Assembly: GCA_947034885.2 (NCBI GenBank)
Contig: OX344749.2
Span: 4,789,501-4,853,500 of the forward strand
DNA length: 64,000 bases
Origin: Thuidium tamariscinum
Taxonomy: Eukaryota > Streptophyta > Bryopsida > Hypnales > Thuidiaceae
Reading direction: 5' to 3'
Shown: positions 12,050 to 23,490 of the stretch, one piece after another
How positions within the stretch are numbered: the first letter of the stretch is position 1
Layout: each line of letters starts with the position of its first letter
Position numbers and translations under genes: made by a program
Notes under the pieces: model-generated
What the model saw: only the letters and a program-made list of their open reading frames with translations
Database searches by the model: none
What the model was told of the DNA's origin: nothing

Positions 12050-12770
12050 TTGTGGAGCAAAGTTTGACTCGAATGTAAAAACTCAACCTTACAACTACAC
12101 ATGTTGAGAGATTTTGAATATCTTTTTTTGGATAAGTGTTTTGAACTTGAAATTTGGAACATATATTATCAACATAAAGTTGATCTTATTCAAAAAAATT
12201 CATGTTAAATTGACAAATTTTCAGCCCTTGGGAGGGTGTCAAAGTCAGCAATAGTGAAAATTTTCTCACAACTGCACATGTTGGGAGATTTTGTATATCT
12301 TTTTTTTGGTAATTAATTTGAACTTAAAATTTAAAGCACATATTATAAACATATATATGACTTCACAAAAAAATTTCATAGTAAGAAATCATTTTTTCAG
12401 CCCTTGGGAGGGTGTCAAAGTTGGCAATTGTGAAAGTTTTCTCAAAACTACACTTGTTGGGAGATTTCAAATATCTGCTTAAAAAAAAAGTTTTACCTTG
12501 AAATTTTCTATAAATATTAAAAACATAAAGATTTTTTATGACAAAAATTTTATGGCAAAAGAAAAAAACTCAATCCTTAGGAAGGTGTCAAAGTTGAAAG
12601 TAGTGAAATTTTTCTCATCACTACCCATGTTGGTAGATTTTGAATAACTTTTTTTTGGTGAATCTTTTGGCTTTGAAATTTGTCACACATATAATTAACT
12701 TAAAGATGATGCTTTGGTAAAAAATTTGTGGTAAAATACCAATTTTTGAGCTCTTGGGAGGCTTTCAAGG
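12050..12770 (+). repeat. Internal tandem repeats of the palindromic element, unit about 180-190 bp
   Basis: Units contain GCCCTTGGGAGGGTGTCAAAG, then CTCACAACTGCACATGTTG, GGGAGATTTTG and a TTTTTTTTGGT run. Recognisable starts are near 12222, 12402 and 12578, with a diverged one near 12755. The inverted left half of the same element repeats the blocks near 11850-12050. The array explains the length of the right arm. Confidence 0.65.
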
Positions 12771-12836
12771 TTGGCAGTATTGAAAATTTTCTCACTGCGA
12801 ATTCAAAAACGAAATTTTGATTGGTATACCACTGTA

Positions 12837-13225
12837 CAACCATACTTTATAAACTTCTTACTATTTCATCCCAAGTAAATAAAATATAACATTCTTCAAC
12901 TAAACTTTAATAGGAAACATTTATTTGCACTTTCTTGGATGAATGCAATAAAAATAGCAATTTTGAGTGTCTTCCAACAAAAAAAAGGCTTTGTCATGTA
13001 GGGATTAATACATAGATTGCTTTAAATGCCACTTATACAAATTATTAATGTTTACACTTGCTTCACTACATTAACCTATTTTGCAATTGCAAGTATCCTA
13101 CTATATAATTCTAATACGGGCTCTTATTTTGTACTATTACACAATTTATAAGCAATTTTCAACCCTGCCCTTTTAGTTCTATCATAGATAGGACCAATCT
13201 TCATAAATTTATATTGTAGAAAACT
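12837..13225. other. AT-rich stretch beyond the palindrome
   Basis: No recognised gene. Read on the minus strand in the frame of the CACTA pseudogene it has TAA and TAG but no TGA for roughly 100 codons. This may be chance in AT-rich DNA. Confidence 0.3.
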
Positions 13226-16200
13226 CTAACTCCTAAAACTTTCTTCATCAAATAGAGCCATCCAGTCTATATATATCAAATGCATTTGTGTAATGGGTTC
13301 CATATACTCTGTCCCCTTGCATACTGCTATTTTTTGTTGACCATCCACTTTTGTCACTTGATAAAGGTAATAGTCACTAGCACAAAAAAAAACATGCATT
13401 TCTCTCTTATAGCATACATAGATAAATTGAGATATTTTGGCTTTCATAGGTGCATGCCGTACTTCATAGCGCTTGACAACAACATCATCAAATCCAATCT
13501 CATAGAACACTCCTTGTAGCATACACTTTTGGATGTGTGGGTATACATATGTTCCCTAGCCTTCTACTTCAAAATGATGTTGTAAGAAGTTTTCTAGTCC
13601 AACATTAGCAGGTTTGGGCTGAGCTTTCTTACCCATCTTTGTTCCAATCAAGATTCCTTTTGAACAAGCCGTATATGAATATATTGTATTTAATGTATTT
13701 TTTAACAACTTGTTGATTTTTGTAGCATCTTCAATGGAGGTGCAAGTTAGAAAGTGTCTTTTGTGCCACGATGGGCAACGAGAAGTGTCATACTTGTTGT
13801 CTTCATTCAAGTACTCATGCACATGCAAATACTCATGAAGCTTAGTAAGTGTTCTTTTAAACATATTTAATCCATCACTCTCTGCACAAACACTTGTCTC
13901 TATATTTTGAAATTGTCTCCAACTATAGAATTCAATAAAAGTTCTTTCCACTTGTTTGTCATTGGAGTGTATGTTCAAGTATTTCTAAGCCTCTCTTTCA
14001 TAAAGAAAACACCAATACATATCTAAATATCCAAATCTTAAGACATCTTCTAAGATGTGCCCTGCACCTGCAACATGTTCTAAAGGTCTTCCCATTAGTC
14101 CATATAAATCTTTTGATAGAATTTGCCTTGTTTGAAGCAATCGTCGCACATTACGTAGGTCTCTTGTTGTCCATCCTTTGATTCTAGTCTCATTGAAAAA
14201 ATAATGTGAAACATCAATAAGACACAATCCCATGTCTAAAAATTTGAATCCATATATATTCTTCATGGTTCAATGTATACAATACATTTGGTAGTACCCA
14301 TTGAATGAATTTTTGGTTTTCTTCTGCCATAAAAAAATTGCTATATTCAAAGGGGTCATTTAGTCATCACCCTCCCGGTAACTCACGAGGGCGTGCATCT
14401 TGCACTATCAGACACATTTCTTGTACTTTCTTTTTTTTACATACATCTTCTTCAATCCACATAAACAACTTCTTGATGTATGATTTAAAAATATTCAAGC
14501 CCATAATATGCATTACATCGTAAACAAGATCCACTGAAAGATCAAATCCATATAGGTGATATAATTTCCACAAAAAAGACTCTCTAGAAATACCAGTTGT
14601 TTGTTTATGACTAGTGAGTGCACTTTTTGATTGAAGAGGCAATCAGTTCCATCCACGTACAACTTCCCATAATTCTATAGCACTTTCAGAAGGATGGTGA
14701 ATCTGCTCACAGTTACAGCTAAATACATAACAACCATCTAGCAACTCATAATGCATTTTGCACCTTCTACATGCACACATCCCAAATAGTTTCAACTTTT
14801 TCATTTTGCATTGAGCTAAATGGTCCCCTATAACAAGCATCAACATTACTCTTATGGGGTTGTTTCTTGGTATGTTAGGAAAATGCTCCGTTATGAGAGA
14901 ATACGAGTAGTCAAGATTGAAACCATCATAATAAATATCATCCATCTCCTTCATAAATGGGTCCAGTAGTTTCACCATTGATTCTTTAATTTTTTTTGTC
15001 TACAACTATATTGGAGCCACTAATTTTTGGAAAAAATGTTGTTGGAATGAAAAGCACCAGAATGAGTTCAATTGGACTTGTTGTTCCTCCATTCAAAATG
15101 GCTACTTCTAAGACCTAGCTACTTCGGTTGTAGCGCTTTGAAATTGTAAATCCATCCTGGCAATGAGCTGCCAATGCTACATTCTTTAGATCTCCCCATA
15201 TCATCTTCTTTATAGATGATCCCTTTTCCAAACAATTCCAACAATCAAAATTATACAATTTTGATTCTTCATTCCATCCACGAATCAATTAATCATTTTT
15301 ATATGGAAACAAGCTATGTGCCATCCCACAACTCTTGCAAAGTATTGGTAATTCCCACTCACACACAATCACACAGGATTCCACCAATCTTGGTAAATTT
15401 TCATCTTCTCCCCATTCCAAAAATCTTTAATGGATGGAGGGACTTCATTTATGTACTTTCCTAGCCAACAATCTTTTTTCTTCCAAAGACTTAACATATT
15501 TTTGGAATACAACTTTGAACGCATAATATTTTGTAGTTGATTTCTAATTGGCAAATAATCTATTGGAATCATATATTTCTTAGTGATATTGTACATTGTA
15601 CATGTTTTAGTATGGATATAACAATCTCATTTAACCCCTAAAGGACCAAACTGCATATTTTGGCAACATAGCGATTTTGGGCAGCTCACTATAGATGGAG
15701 ATTTTATTTTTTTTCATTGAAATTTTCACACAACATGAGCCCAAGGAGTTTCTTTAAAGCCTAACAATTTTCATAACTTTTGACTACATGGTCAAAAAGT
15801 TATTGCATGATATGTAGTTTTCATTGGTTGGCAGGCAGCCCAAAAATTTCTTATAAAAACTTTTTTTTCAAAATTAAAAATTTGAAATTGGTTTTCTAGA
15901 TGTACATATATGTAGAAAGATTTGAATCACTCCATTTTGATTTATGAGATGAAAATTATAAAGAGATTTAGTTTACAGGCAGTTATGGATTCTCTACTCT
16001 AAAATAATCCTTGAAAGCCTTTATTTTCCTCAATTTTAAATATTTTTGAAAAAAAATTAAAACTTTGGATGTTGATTGTTTGTCACAATATTACAACCAT
16101 TGGGATTGACATTTTTTTATTCTATAAATAAATTTTAACAATTTAGTATTTTGAATCACTCTCTACTTCTTTCTACTTATTAATTTTTTCCTATATGTTG

Positions 16201-17072
16201 TACGACTCCAAATGATGCGAAATTTTTTGAGTATATAGACAACTTGCCGTGAAGAATGAATCCAAAGAAGCACCACCATTTTGGACATTATTTCATAGAA
16301 ATGTGACCTTGTGAAGTGCAGCTGCCCGCTTTTTTGCAGGGACAAAAAAAGGGTTTTTGTAATCTCTTGCAATCTATACGGTGAAAAATTCTGAAATTTT
16401 TTCCACATCTTTTCACACAAGTGTACTATAAGATCTTACAATTACATGTGTCTAAGAATGTTTTTTTTCAAATATTTGGTGCTTGAAGTAGAAATGGTAG
16501 TTTTGGCTTGTTTTTGGTGAAGACATAGTCTCTGATCTCTAGGGGTTAATTCTTGGTGGATTGCATGTACACTAGACAACCTTATTTCCTTTATATGTAT
16601 CTTCAACACTAGATTCAAGGATGATAGCATCGTGCACATTTTTTTTAGTTGATCCAATGCACATGCGGTACCTCCTAGGTTCAACCATTCCTCTATTCTT
16701 GTACATCTTCATTAATTTCTTTCAAGTGTTGACAACTTGTCCTTCATCTAGTTCTCCTTTCCACTCTCTAGCCATGTGTTTGAAAATGGCTCCAAATTTT
16801 GACTCCATTCTATGAGGATCTTTAGGATTCAATCCATCAAATAAATGGCACATGATGGAATCTTGGCATGAGATTGGACAATTAAAAGAATCCCAGTCAC
16901 TTTGCATTTTAATGAATGCATGTCTTACAACATTCACAAACCGCTCACTGAATTCTCCCCTTGCCATGTCATCTCTCCCCTCATCCCCTACATCACCCAT
17001 TTCATCGCCAACCACATCATCCATGGAATCTCTATACATATCTTTTATTTTGTTATTATCTTGAAAAACCAC
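13226..17072 (-). pseudogene. CACTA/Tnp2-like transposase, decayed and split by a MITE
   Basis: Consecutive minus-strand segments read like a Tnp2-type DDE transposase. The N-terminal segment is 17072-16550. The core at 14978-14643 has a LLDPFMKEMDD block, then IRVMLMLVIGDHLAQCK and CACRRCK, comparable to the GD.PA.....C..C region of the family. Next comes YDVMHIMGLNIFKSY (14500s), then REA-KYLNIHSND and FIEFYSWRQF (13990-13880), and a C-terminal piece to 13226. The joins at 13556 and 13985 are in-frame TAG codons and the one at 14643 is TGA. A shift or short intron lies near 14340. The 919-bp piggyBac MITE at 15631-16549 separates the first segment from the rest at a TTAA. The family call is by motif order only; KDZ-type relatives are the main alternative. 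Confidence 0.6.
15631..16549 (-). mobile_element. piggyBac-family MITE, 919 bp
   Basis: TTAA lies on both sides. The 15631 end is a right end (TTAACCCCTAAAGGACC, later TTTTGGGCAG). The 16549 end, reverse-complemented, is a left end (TTAACCCCTAGAG, GACTATGTCTTCACC, ACCATTTCT). It is an internally deleted relative of the 6.46-kb element in the opposite orientation, with no transposase sequence left. It interrupts the CACTA-like transposase relic, so it is younger than that gene. Confidence 0.87.
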
Positions 17073-17099
17073 ATAAAATCTGCTAGTGAGTGGTTTTAA

Positions 17100-18532
17100 C
17101 CTTGGAGCATGCTAACATCCACTTTGTAAACAATGTAAAGATTTGAACACTTTTTTCTTTTTCATTGTAGCTAGGGTGAAAGTCATTTTCATTTTTTGAG
17201 ATATTTAATGAAGTTGTTGTCCTATCAAAGGGTTGGATGTGGTATCACAATGAGACACACTTTTCTTAAATCACAAAGATAGAAGATTGTAAAGTGGTTG
17301 TTTAAGGGGAAATTACATGGACTAAAGTTCAAACTTGGAATTGCTAAAATGTGTTTATGATATGAAAGAATCAGAAGAAAAGAAAATTTAGAAAAAGACA
17401 AGAAAAAAAGAACCTCATTTGAAATCCATTCCAACATATTTTACCCAAGAGAAGACAATATTTTGCTTGTAATTGAATTTATAAGGAATTTTGAATTTTC
17501 CCTTTCAAAATATATAGAAAAATATTGGTGATAGCATTGGTGGATGTAACCGTATGGATAAAATTTGAATTATGATGAAGACATCATAAATTTGTTTTTT
17601 AATTCCGAAAAAGTACTTGAAATAATATTTGTCAAATCTACAAATGACTCTCAACACTTAGAGGTTAATGAAATAATAAGAAAGTATTAAAAGGGAGTGA
17701 GAGTATGTAATATGTATCTGATGTGTCAAATGAATAACATGGACGGCTAGCGACTATATACATTTTAGTAGAGAGGGTTTTTAATGAAATAAAAATAAAT
17801 AATTAAAAAGAAGCATTAGTACATGAAGTTAATCTAACCATCAAATGAGTATCATGGTTGGCCACAATTGGTTGTAAAAGTGGTTAGAGTTGTACTTTTC
17901 TTGCCTTAAATCGCTTCTTCAGAGGTAAATCGAGTTAGGTTTGGTTGTTGGTCCTAAACCTTTTGTAGTGAGGTAGATGGTGATTTTACAATGAAGAGAA
18001 GACAGTGTATGTGAGTCCCAAATTCATCACCTGAAACTTATTAGGGTTATTTTTTTTAGTTTTTCTAAAATATAGTGTGTAAAATAGTACAAACCCCCCC
18101 AAAAGAGTATAAAATCAAAATAGGCATGTGATGTGCCAATATAGTATTTGGTCATATTTATAGTGTTTTTATCCATTTAGGTCTAAATCCCAACTCTGAA
18201 TAGGTTAAAACCCTAATAATATCCATCTTTTGTGTGAATTTTCAAAATAGCCTCATCTACCATGTATGTGCCAAATATTGGCTAAAGTTAGGTTTTAGGA
18301 ATATAGGAAAGTCCTAGAGCCTACTTCCTTGGAGAGATTTAATGTTTACAACTATTTACTACATTTAATAGAAATCCCTATTTTCAGCCTTGTAGTCACC
18401 TTATATTTTTGAATTTTTACCATTTGTCTTTTACTGTTGAAAACTAGTAGTAAATTCTCAGTTTTTGGCTAATAGAAGTAAGAAGATAGACTAATAGTTA
18501 TAGCAGTTCCATTGTTAGCAAAGAATAACTAT
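17100..18532. other. AT-rich stretch with a dispersed-repeat block
   Basis: No gene is recognised. From about 17930 to 18250 it carries the repeat also seen, inverted, at 380-640. A TAGTGAGGTAGATGGTGAT segment also resembles 30920-30960. A retrotransposon leader is possible but no LTR pair or polymerase is visible. Confidence 0.35.
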
Positions 18533-18535
18533 TAA

Positions 18536-20028
18536 GGTATGTTCCCACTTGTGCTTAGCGAAGGAAGTTGTAATAACTTTAGCAAATGACAGCTTCGGCA
18601 GGCACAGACGTCAGCGTATTGTTCAGGTTCGGAAGTAGTTCGTACGACGCTCGGCCAGCGTACACAGACGTTGGCTTGTACGAAGACGTAACGGACATAG
18701 AGAGACGTGGCAGTTTAAGTTAAACACTATTTGCAAGCAGTGCCGTTGGGAAGTCACGTCATTGTCGGAAAGGGCAGTGGTAGGGTCCTGGAGCTCCTTT
18801 TTTTTCCTGGAAGGCTGCAAATGCTTCCACGCAGTTCTGGTCGCCGCTTTGCACTTGGGGTTTTAGCTTCAGTTTGCTCCTAAGCAAACGACGTTGGTTT
18901 TGTTTTCAGTGCTACCAAAGTTCTGAGCTCCGACAGTAGTTGCCGAGGTTGTGGAGGGAGGGCTGGCACTCTTGAAAGTTGCAACAGAGTGTGCGCTACA
19001 GCAGCAGCAACTCTGCTTCTTTCTCGTATTCGTCACGTACATGTCCATTGCATAGCAAGTTTTCCACAACAGTCAACCCTTCCGACTATCCATGCTTTTC
19101 CTTCTATCGAAGTAGGTACTTGTAAGGGTCGCGGTTTAATGCTTGTCCAGCGAAGTGAAGTGCCAAAAAATAATTTGCAATAGCTGTCAATAAGTCTGAA
19201 GTTCCGATCAAACGTCACACTTCACTGCAAGTTTGCATTGCTCACGATCTGCACAGTCATTTTTCAAAGTTGAGCTGGAAGCATCGAGCACATGCGTTGC
19301 TTGTTCTTCCTCATGCTGTTGTCCCGAAGTTCAAAAACTTAGCAGTGCTGTGCATGCGAAACAGGGAGGTCGAGGCTCTTAGGTGCGGAGTCTTTGGAGT
19401 TAGTAGGTCGGGGCAGCATCGCCCGCTCACGTGAGCGTGGAATAGTGAAGCGGCACTGCAGATGAAGCTTGAATGTGGACGTCATCACTGATCCTACCAT
19501 GGCTATCACGGTCACATTATGGCTCTTTGTGCAGCTATTGTGCTCGGACGTGTAGCAGCTCCGATTCTCACCTTCAATTCAGTCTAAAATTGAAAATCGT
19601 CTTTTCAAAAACGTATGCAATGTCGCTCTCTCACTTGAAGATGCTTCACTACGGCATGCAAGAAGTTTGGAAAGGAAGACTGAGTAAACGATGATTCTCG
19701 GTTGTAAAGCTTGTATATGACCGACTACTACAAGAACCCCAGTGAGGGCCCCACATGAGCTTCAGGCGGCTAATTCAGGCTTTCACTTGCTTCATTAATG
19801 AAATCATGTACTCACATGACGTGTCCGAAAGCCAGCCTTACACAAAAGCATTCCGTAAGCTGCAACCGAGCACCTTTCATAAATACAGCATTTAAAAAAA
19901 TGCCTTCGTCCACTACGTGCCGAAGCTACTTTTTCTACGCCCACTTATCTTTCCGCCTAGGCTTGGCAAACTTTCAACAGTACTCAGCTCTAAACTTTCT
20001 TACATTAAGCACAAGTGGGAACGGACCT
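18536..20028. mobile_element. Harbinger-like non-autonomous element, 1493 bp
   Basis: The 3-bp duplication TTA lies at 18533-18535 and 20029-20031. The terminal repeat is AGGTATGTTCCCACTTGTGC at the left and AGGTCCGTTCCCACTTGTGC at the right (reverse-complemented), followed by TTA at both ends. A TTA duplication and this terminal style fit PIF/Harbinger. The interior is more GC-rich than its flanks, with CGACG, ACGTCAG and CTTCGGCA words, and has no transposase frame. Short open frames inside look incidental. Confidence 0.8.
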
Positions 20029-20039
20029 TTAGTCATGGG

Positions 20040-23000
20040 TTGTTAACTAATTGTTTTGCATTAACGAAGACAATTGGTCGGCTGACAGTTTAGGCGGTTT
20101 CCCTTCTTCTCTTTCGCAACATATAGTCGAACAATTTGTAATTTTTTGCCCCCACTCTCTCGATTTTCTCAGTCTTCTTTTCAATGATCAATTGTTCTTG
20201 AGTCCTATAATGATGAACTCCTTCAAGTTTTTAAATAATATATTTTACAAATTGTTCATACTTATGTGTGTAGTCCAATGATTGGATTTTGTGGTTGGTG
20301 GAAGTGGAGGCGTATACAATTTGTTTTGTTGTGTTATCCAGTGATTGGATTTTGTGAAGATTTTGTGTGTATTTGTGTATATTTGGGTGACTAGTTATGT
20401 TGGTGTCCTTGATTGTTTGAACAAGTTGTGGATTTACTTGTGTGTGTATTTATGTTCCATTGATGGGATTGTTATTGGATAGAAGTATTGAACTAGTTGT
20501 TTGGTAATCCTTGGAGTATGAATCAGAGAATGGCTATTTATTAATTCCTCTATGTAATGATTTGTTTGTGTGTATACTAAAAAATTTGTGTGCAGTAAAG
20601 AGTGTTTATATTTTGATTTTCTTGTTATTGGAATTTTGTTGTTTACTAATTGTTTAGTTTCTGGATGTGGATTGTAAGAAACAAATGGTCTAATTGTAGG
20701 TCCTACAATGGTAGCTTGTATCTGAGGTGGCCCAAAGACTAATTGTTCAAGTGAGAAATCCAAATTGGGTGAGTTGTGGAGGAAATTGGTGATAATGTGA
20801 GGATGCTCCAAGTGGTGAAGAAATTCCAACTCTAGACAATTAGTTGAGTACCTGTGAAGAATGAATAAGTTGTTTCCGTAAGTTAAAACTCCTACCAATT
20901 GATTTATATATTTAGAATAATTAATATAGAGGTTATTGATTACAGCTTGGAATTAATCTTCTTATATTAAAATTCCTTATTTAGTTGGGAAGACAAATTC
21001 TTTGAGTGTATTCAGTTTGTTTCACAACTATAAGGAGAATGTAATTTGGGGGTAATGTTGGTTTAAGCTTGGAAATTTGTCATTGCAATTTTTGAGAATA
21101 AACTAATTATTATATTATAAATTGCGAAAGTTTTATATTTAAATTATTGTTGTTTTAGAATTACCTATCAACAACGTTTTGATGAGTACTTAAACAAATG
21201 GCCTAATTGAATTAGGGTATTATTAACAATTTTAATCATCAAATTGGAACAAATTGTATTAAACAATGTGTATGCTAAATTAGCAACTGTTATGAATGAT
21301 GTTAATTAGAATGCTGAAATCAACCATATCATGATAAGTTTATGCTAACTGATTGTTGGACGTGATTGTGACTAATTGTCTTGGTTTAATGGATGCTATG
21401 TCATACGAACCTGACAAGTTGTTATGCTAATTGAGTAAATAAATTAGAAATCAACTTACAGATGATTGTATGGCATTTGGGGATCATATGTTTGATATTT
21501 GTAAAGTTAATTAGCTTGTGGTTGTTTTTATATAATTTAATCTGAGTGATTTAAAGTATATATTTAAGGGTGTGAATTTTTAATTATAAGAAGTCAAATT
21601 TGTTTGCAAAAACTGTTGTTGGATTATTAAGGTATTTGGTAGTAGAATTGGTATTGTCCATTGGTTAAAAGGAATTAAAATAAGTTGATTAATGTATAAT
21701 TTTTGATGAATAATTCATTCATGATTTATATATTATTTTATAGTCACAAACAATTGATAAAGCAAATGCTTTGAATGTCAAAATTCATATTAGCCATTTG
21801 TTCTGTGATTTACATTTGAAGTCAGTTCATACATATAGGCCATACAAACGAGTGGTTTAGTGGGTACCATCAGTGTAGACAATTTGTTGAGAAGGACCAA
21901 CTTTAACAAATCAATTATTTCGTAAGTATTATATAAACAAGTAGTAAAATGGAGATAATGGATTATGTTTGTTGGAAATGATTGTTGGGCAAGAGGATTT
22001 GGTTTAGATGTGGGAATTTAATTTAAACAAGTTGTCTTAGGTTGGAAGCTTGGTGTTTGGCTTTGTCAAGACTTCATTCCAACTACTTGTTTGGAATTGG
22101 GAATTGGCCAATTAGTAGACTAATTGTGGAATACTTTAACCACGGTTGTGAACTTGTGCAGATAAATAAGGAGTTGCATTACAAACAATGCCCTGCATTT
22201 AGATAGCAACAAATTGTTTTTAGATAGGACAAGGACTATTTCCTTGATTATCGTAATTTAATAATTTGGATAGTGAACCCCTAAAGGTTTTTGACTATGT
22301 TTTTACCAAAAATGCTCCAAAATTGCCATTTCTAATACAAGTGCAATTTTCTTTTTAAAACACATTTTTGACTCATGTAACCATGGGATTTTGTAGTAAG
22401 GTGGTTTTTAAACATGTGGAAAAAATTTCAGAAATTTCCACCATGTAGATTGCAAGATATAAGCATTTGAATTGACAAAAATTGTTTTTTTATCCCTGCA
22501 AAAATCCAGGCAGCTGCACTTCACAAGGTCACATTTGTGTGAAAAAAATTCAAAATGGTGGTTACTCTTTTAATTCATACTTCAATGTAAGTTGGCTACA
22601 TTCTCAAAAAATTTCAAACCATTTGGAATTGTACAACATATAGGAAAAAATAAGTAAGTAAAAAGAAGTAAAAAATGAGCCAAAATACTAAATTGTGAAC
22701 ATTTTATCCATGGAATTGAAAATTTTCAATCCCAATGGTTAAAATGTTGTAATAAACAATCTACACCTTTTTTTTTTCTTCCAAAAATATGAAAAATTCA
22801 ATTAAATGAAGAATTTCAAACTTTTTTTGTACTATAGAGATTCTGTAACTGGCTGCAAACTATCCCAAACTCAAAATCTTCATAACTTTTGACTCATTGA
22901 TCGGAATGGATTGATTCAAAGCTTCACATGTTTGTTTAAACCTAAAGAACCAATTTGAAATTTCAATTTTAAGAAAAAAAAATTTTGAAGAAGTTTTTTC

Positions 23001-23490
23001 AGCTACCCGGGCTGCCCGCTGAGTAAAGAAAACAACATATCTTGCCATAACTTTTTAACTATGAAGTCAAAAGTTATGAAAATTGTTGGGCCTTAAAGCT
23101 ACTCTTTAGGCACACATTGTGTCAAAATTTCAAAGAAAAATAAATAAAAACTCCATCTGTAGTGAACTGCCCAAAAAATTTATAATCTCAAAAAACGTTG
23201 TTCAGGGCTTTAGAGGTTAAATAGTGACAAAAACAATTTGTTTGATAAAGACAATTACCAATAACTAATGAACCATGTGTTACTTAATTTTTGTTATATA
23301 ATATTATATTTAAATTGCATTTAAGTCTAGATCATGCATGACAAATTGTTGGTCTATATGACTAATTGTTTATAAAAGTCGAGCCACACATTAGTCGAGG
23401 ACTGGGACTGCACTCATGTGACCATAGCATTATTAAAGACTGACCAACAAATTTGTATACCTGGGAATAAAAATGGATACTAGTTGTTAA
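20040..23490. repeat. Region crowded with an ACWARTTGTT-like motif
   Basis: Variants such as ACTAATTGT, ACAATTTGTT, ACAAGTTGT and ACTAGTTGTT recur some thirty times, in both orientations, at irregular spacing of roughly 50-150 bases. The piggyBac MITE at 22274-23220 interrupts the field and lacks the motif. No coding frame is convincing. Dense subterminal motif clusters of this kind occur as transposase-binding sites in large non-autonomous DNA transposons, but I could not find clear termini for such an element. Confidence 0.5.
22274..23220 (+). mobile_element. piggyBac-family MITE, 947 bp
   Basis: The left end reads TGAACCCCTAAAG, then GACTATGTTTTTACC and TTGCCATTTCT. The right end, reverse-complemented, is TTAACCTCTAAAGCCCTG followed by TTTTGGGCAG and CACTAC. 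The left TTAA has mutated to TGAA. The interior carries the same GGCAGCTGCACTTCACAAGG and CATGCCATAACTTTTTAAC-like blocks as its relatives. It has no coding content. Confidence 0.85.

Larger units (their letters stand above)
5171..12836. mobile_element. Palindromic Tc1/mariner-like element, split by a piggyBac insertion
   Basis: The outer ends are TA-CAATGGGGTACCAATCAAAA (from 5171) and, reverse-complemented from 12836, TA-CAGTGGTATACCAATCAAAA. TA duplications with CARTGG-type termini are characteristic of Tc1/mariner relatives. Bases 5171-5330 match the reverse complement of about 12670-12836, for example TTTTTGAATTCGCA and CTCAAAAATT. After the TTAA at 11788, the sequence GGCCAAAAGATTCAC continues the same inverted match. 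Removing 5331-11787 restores one palindromic element of about 1.2 kb. It has no coding content and is clearly older than the piggyBac insertion. The superfamily assignment rests only on the termini. Confidence 0.75.
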
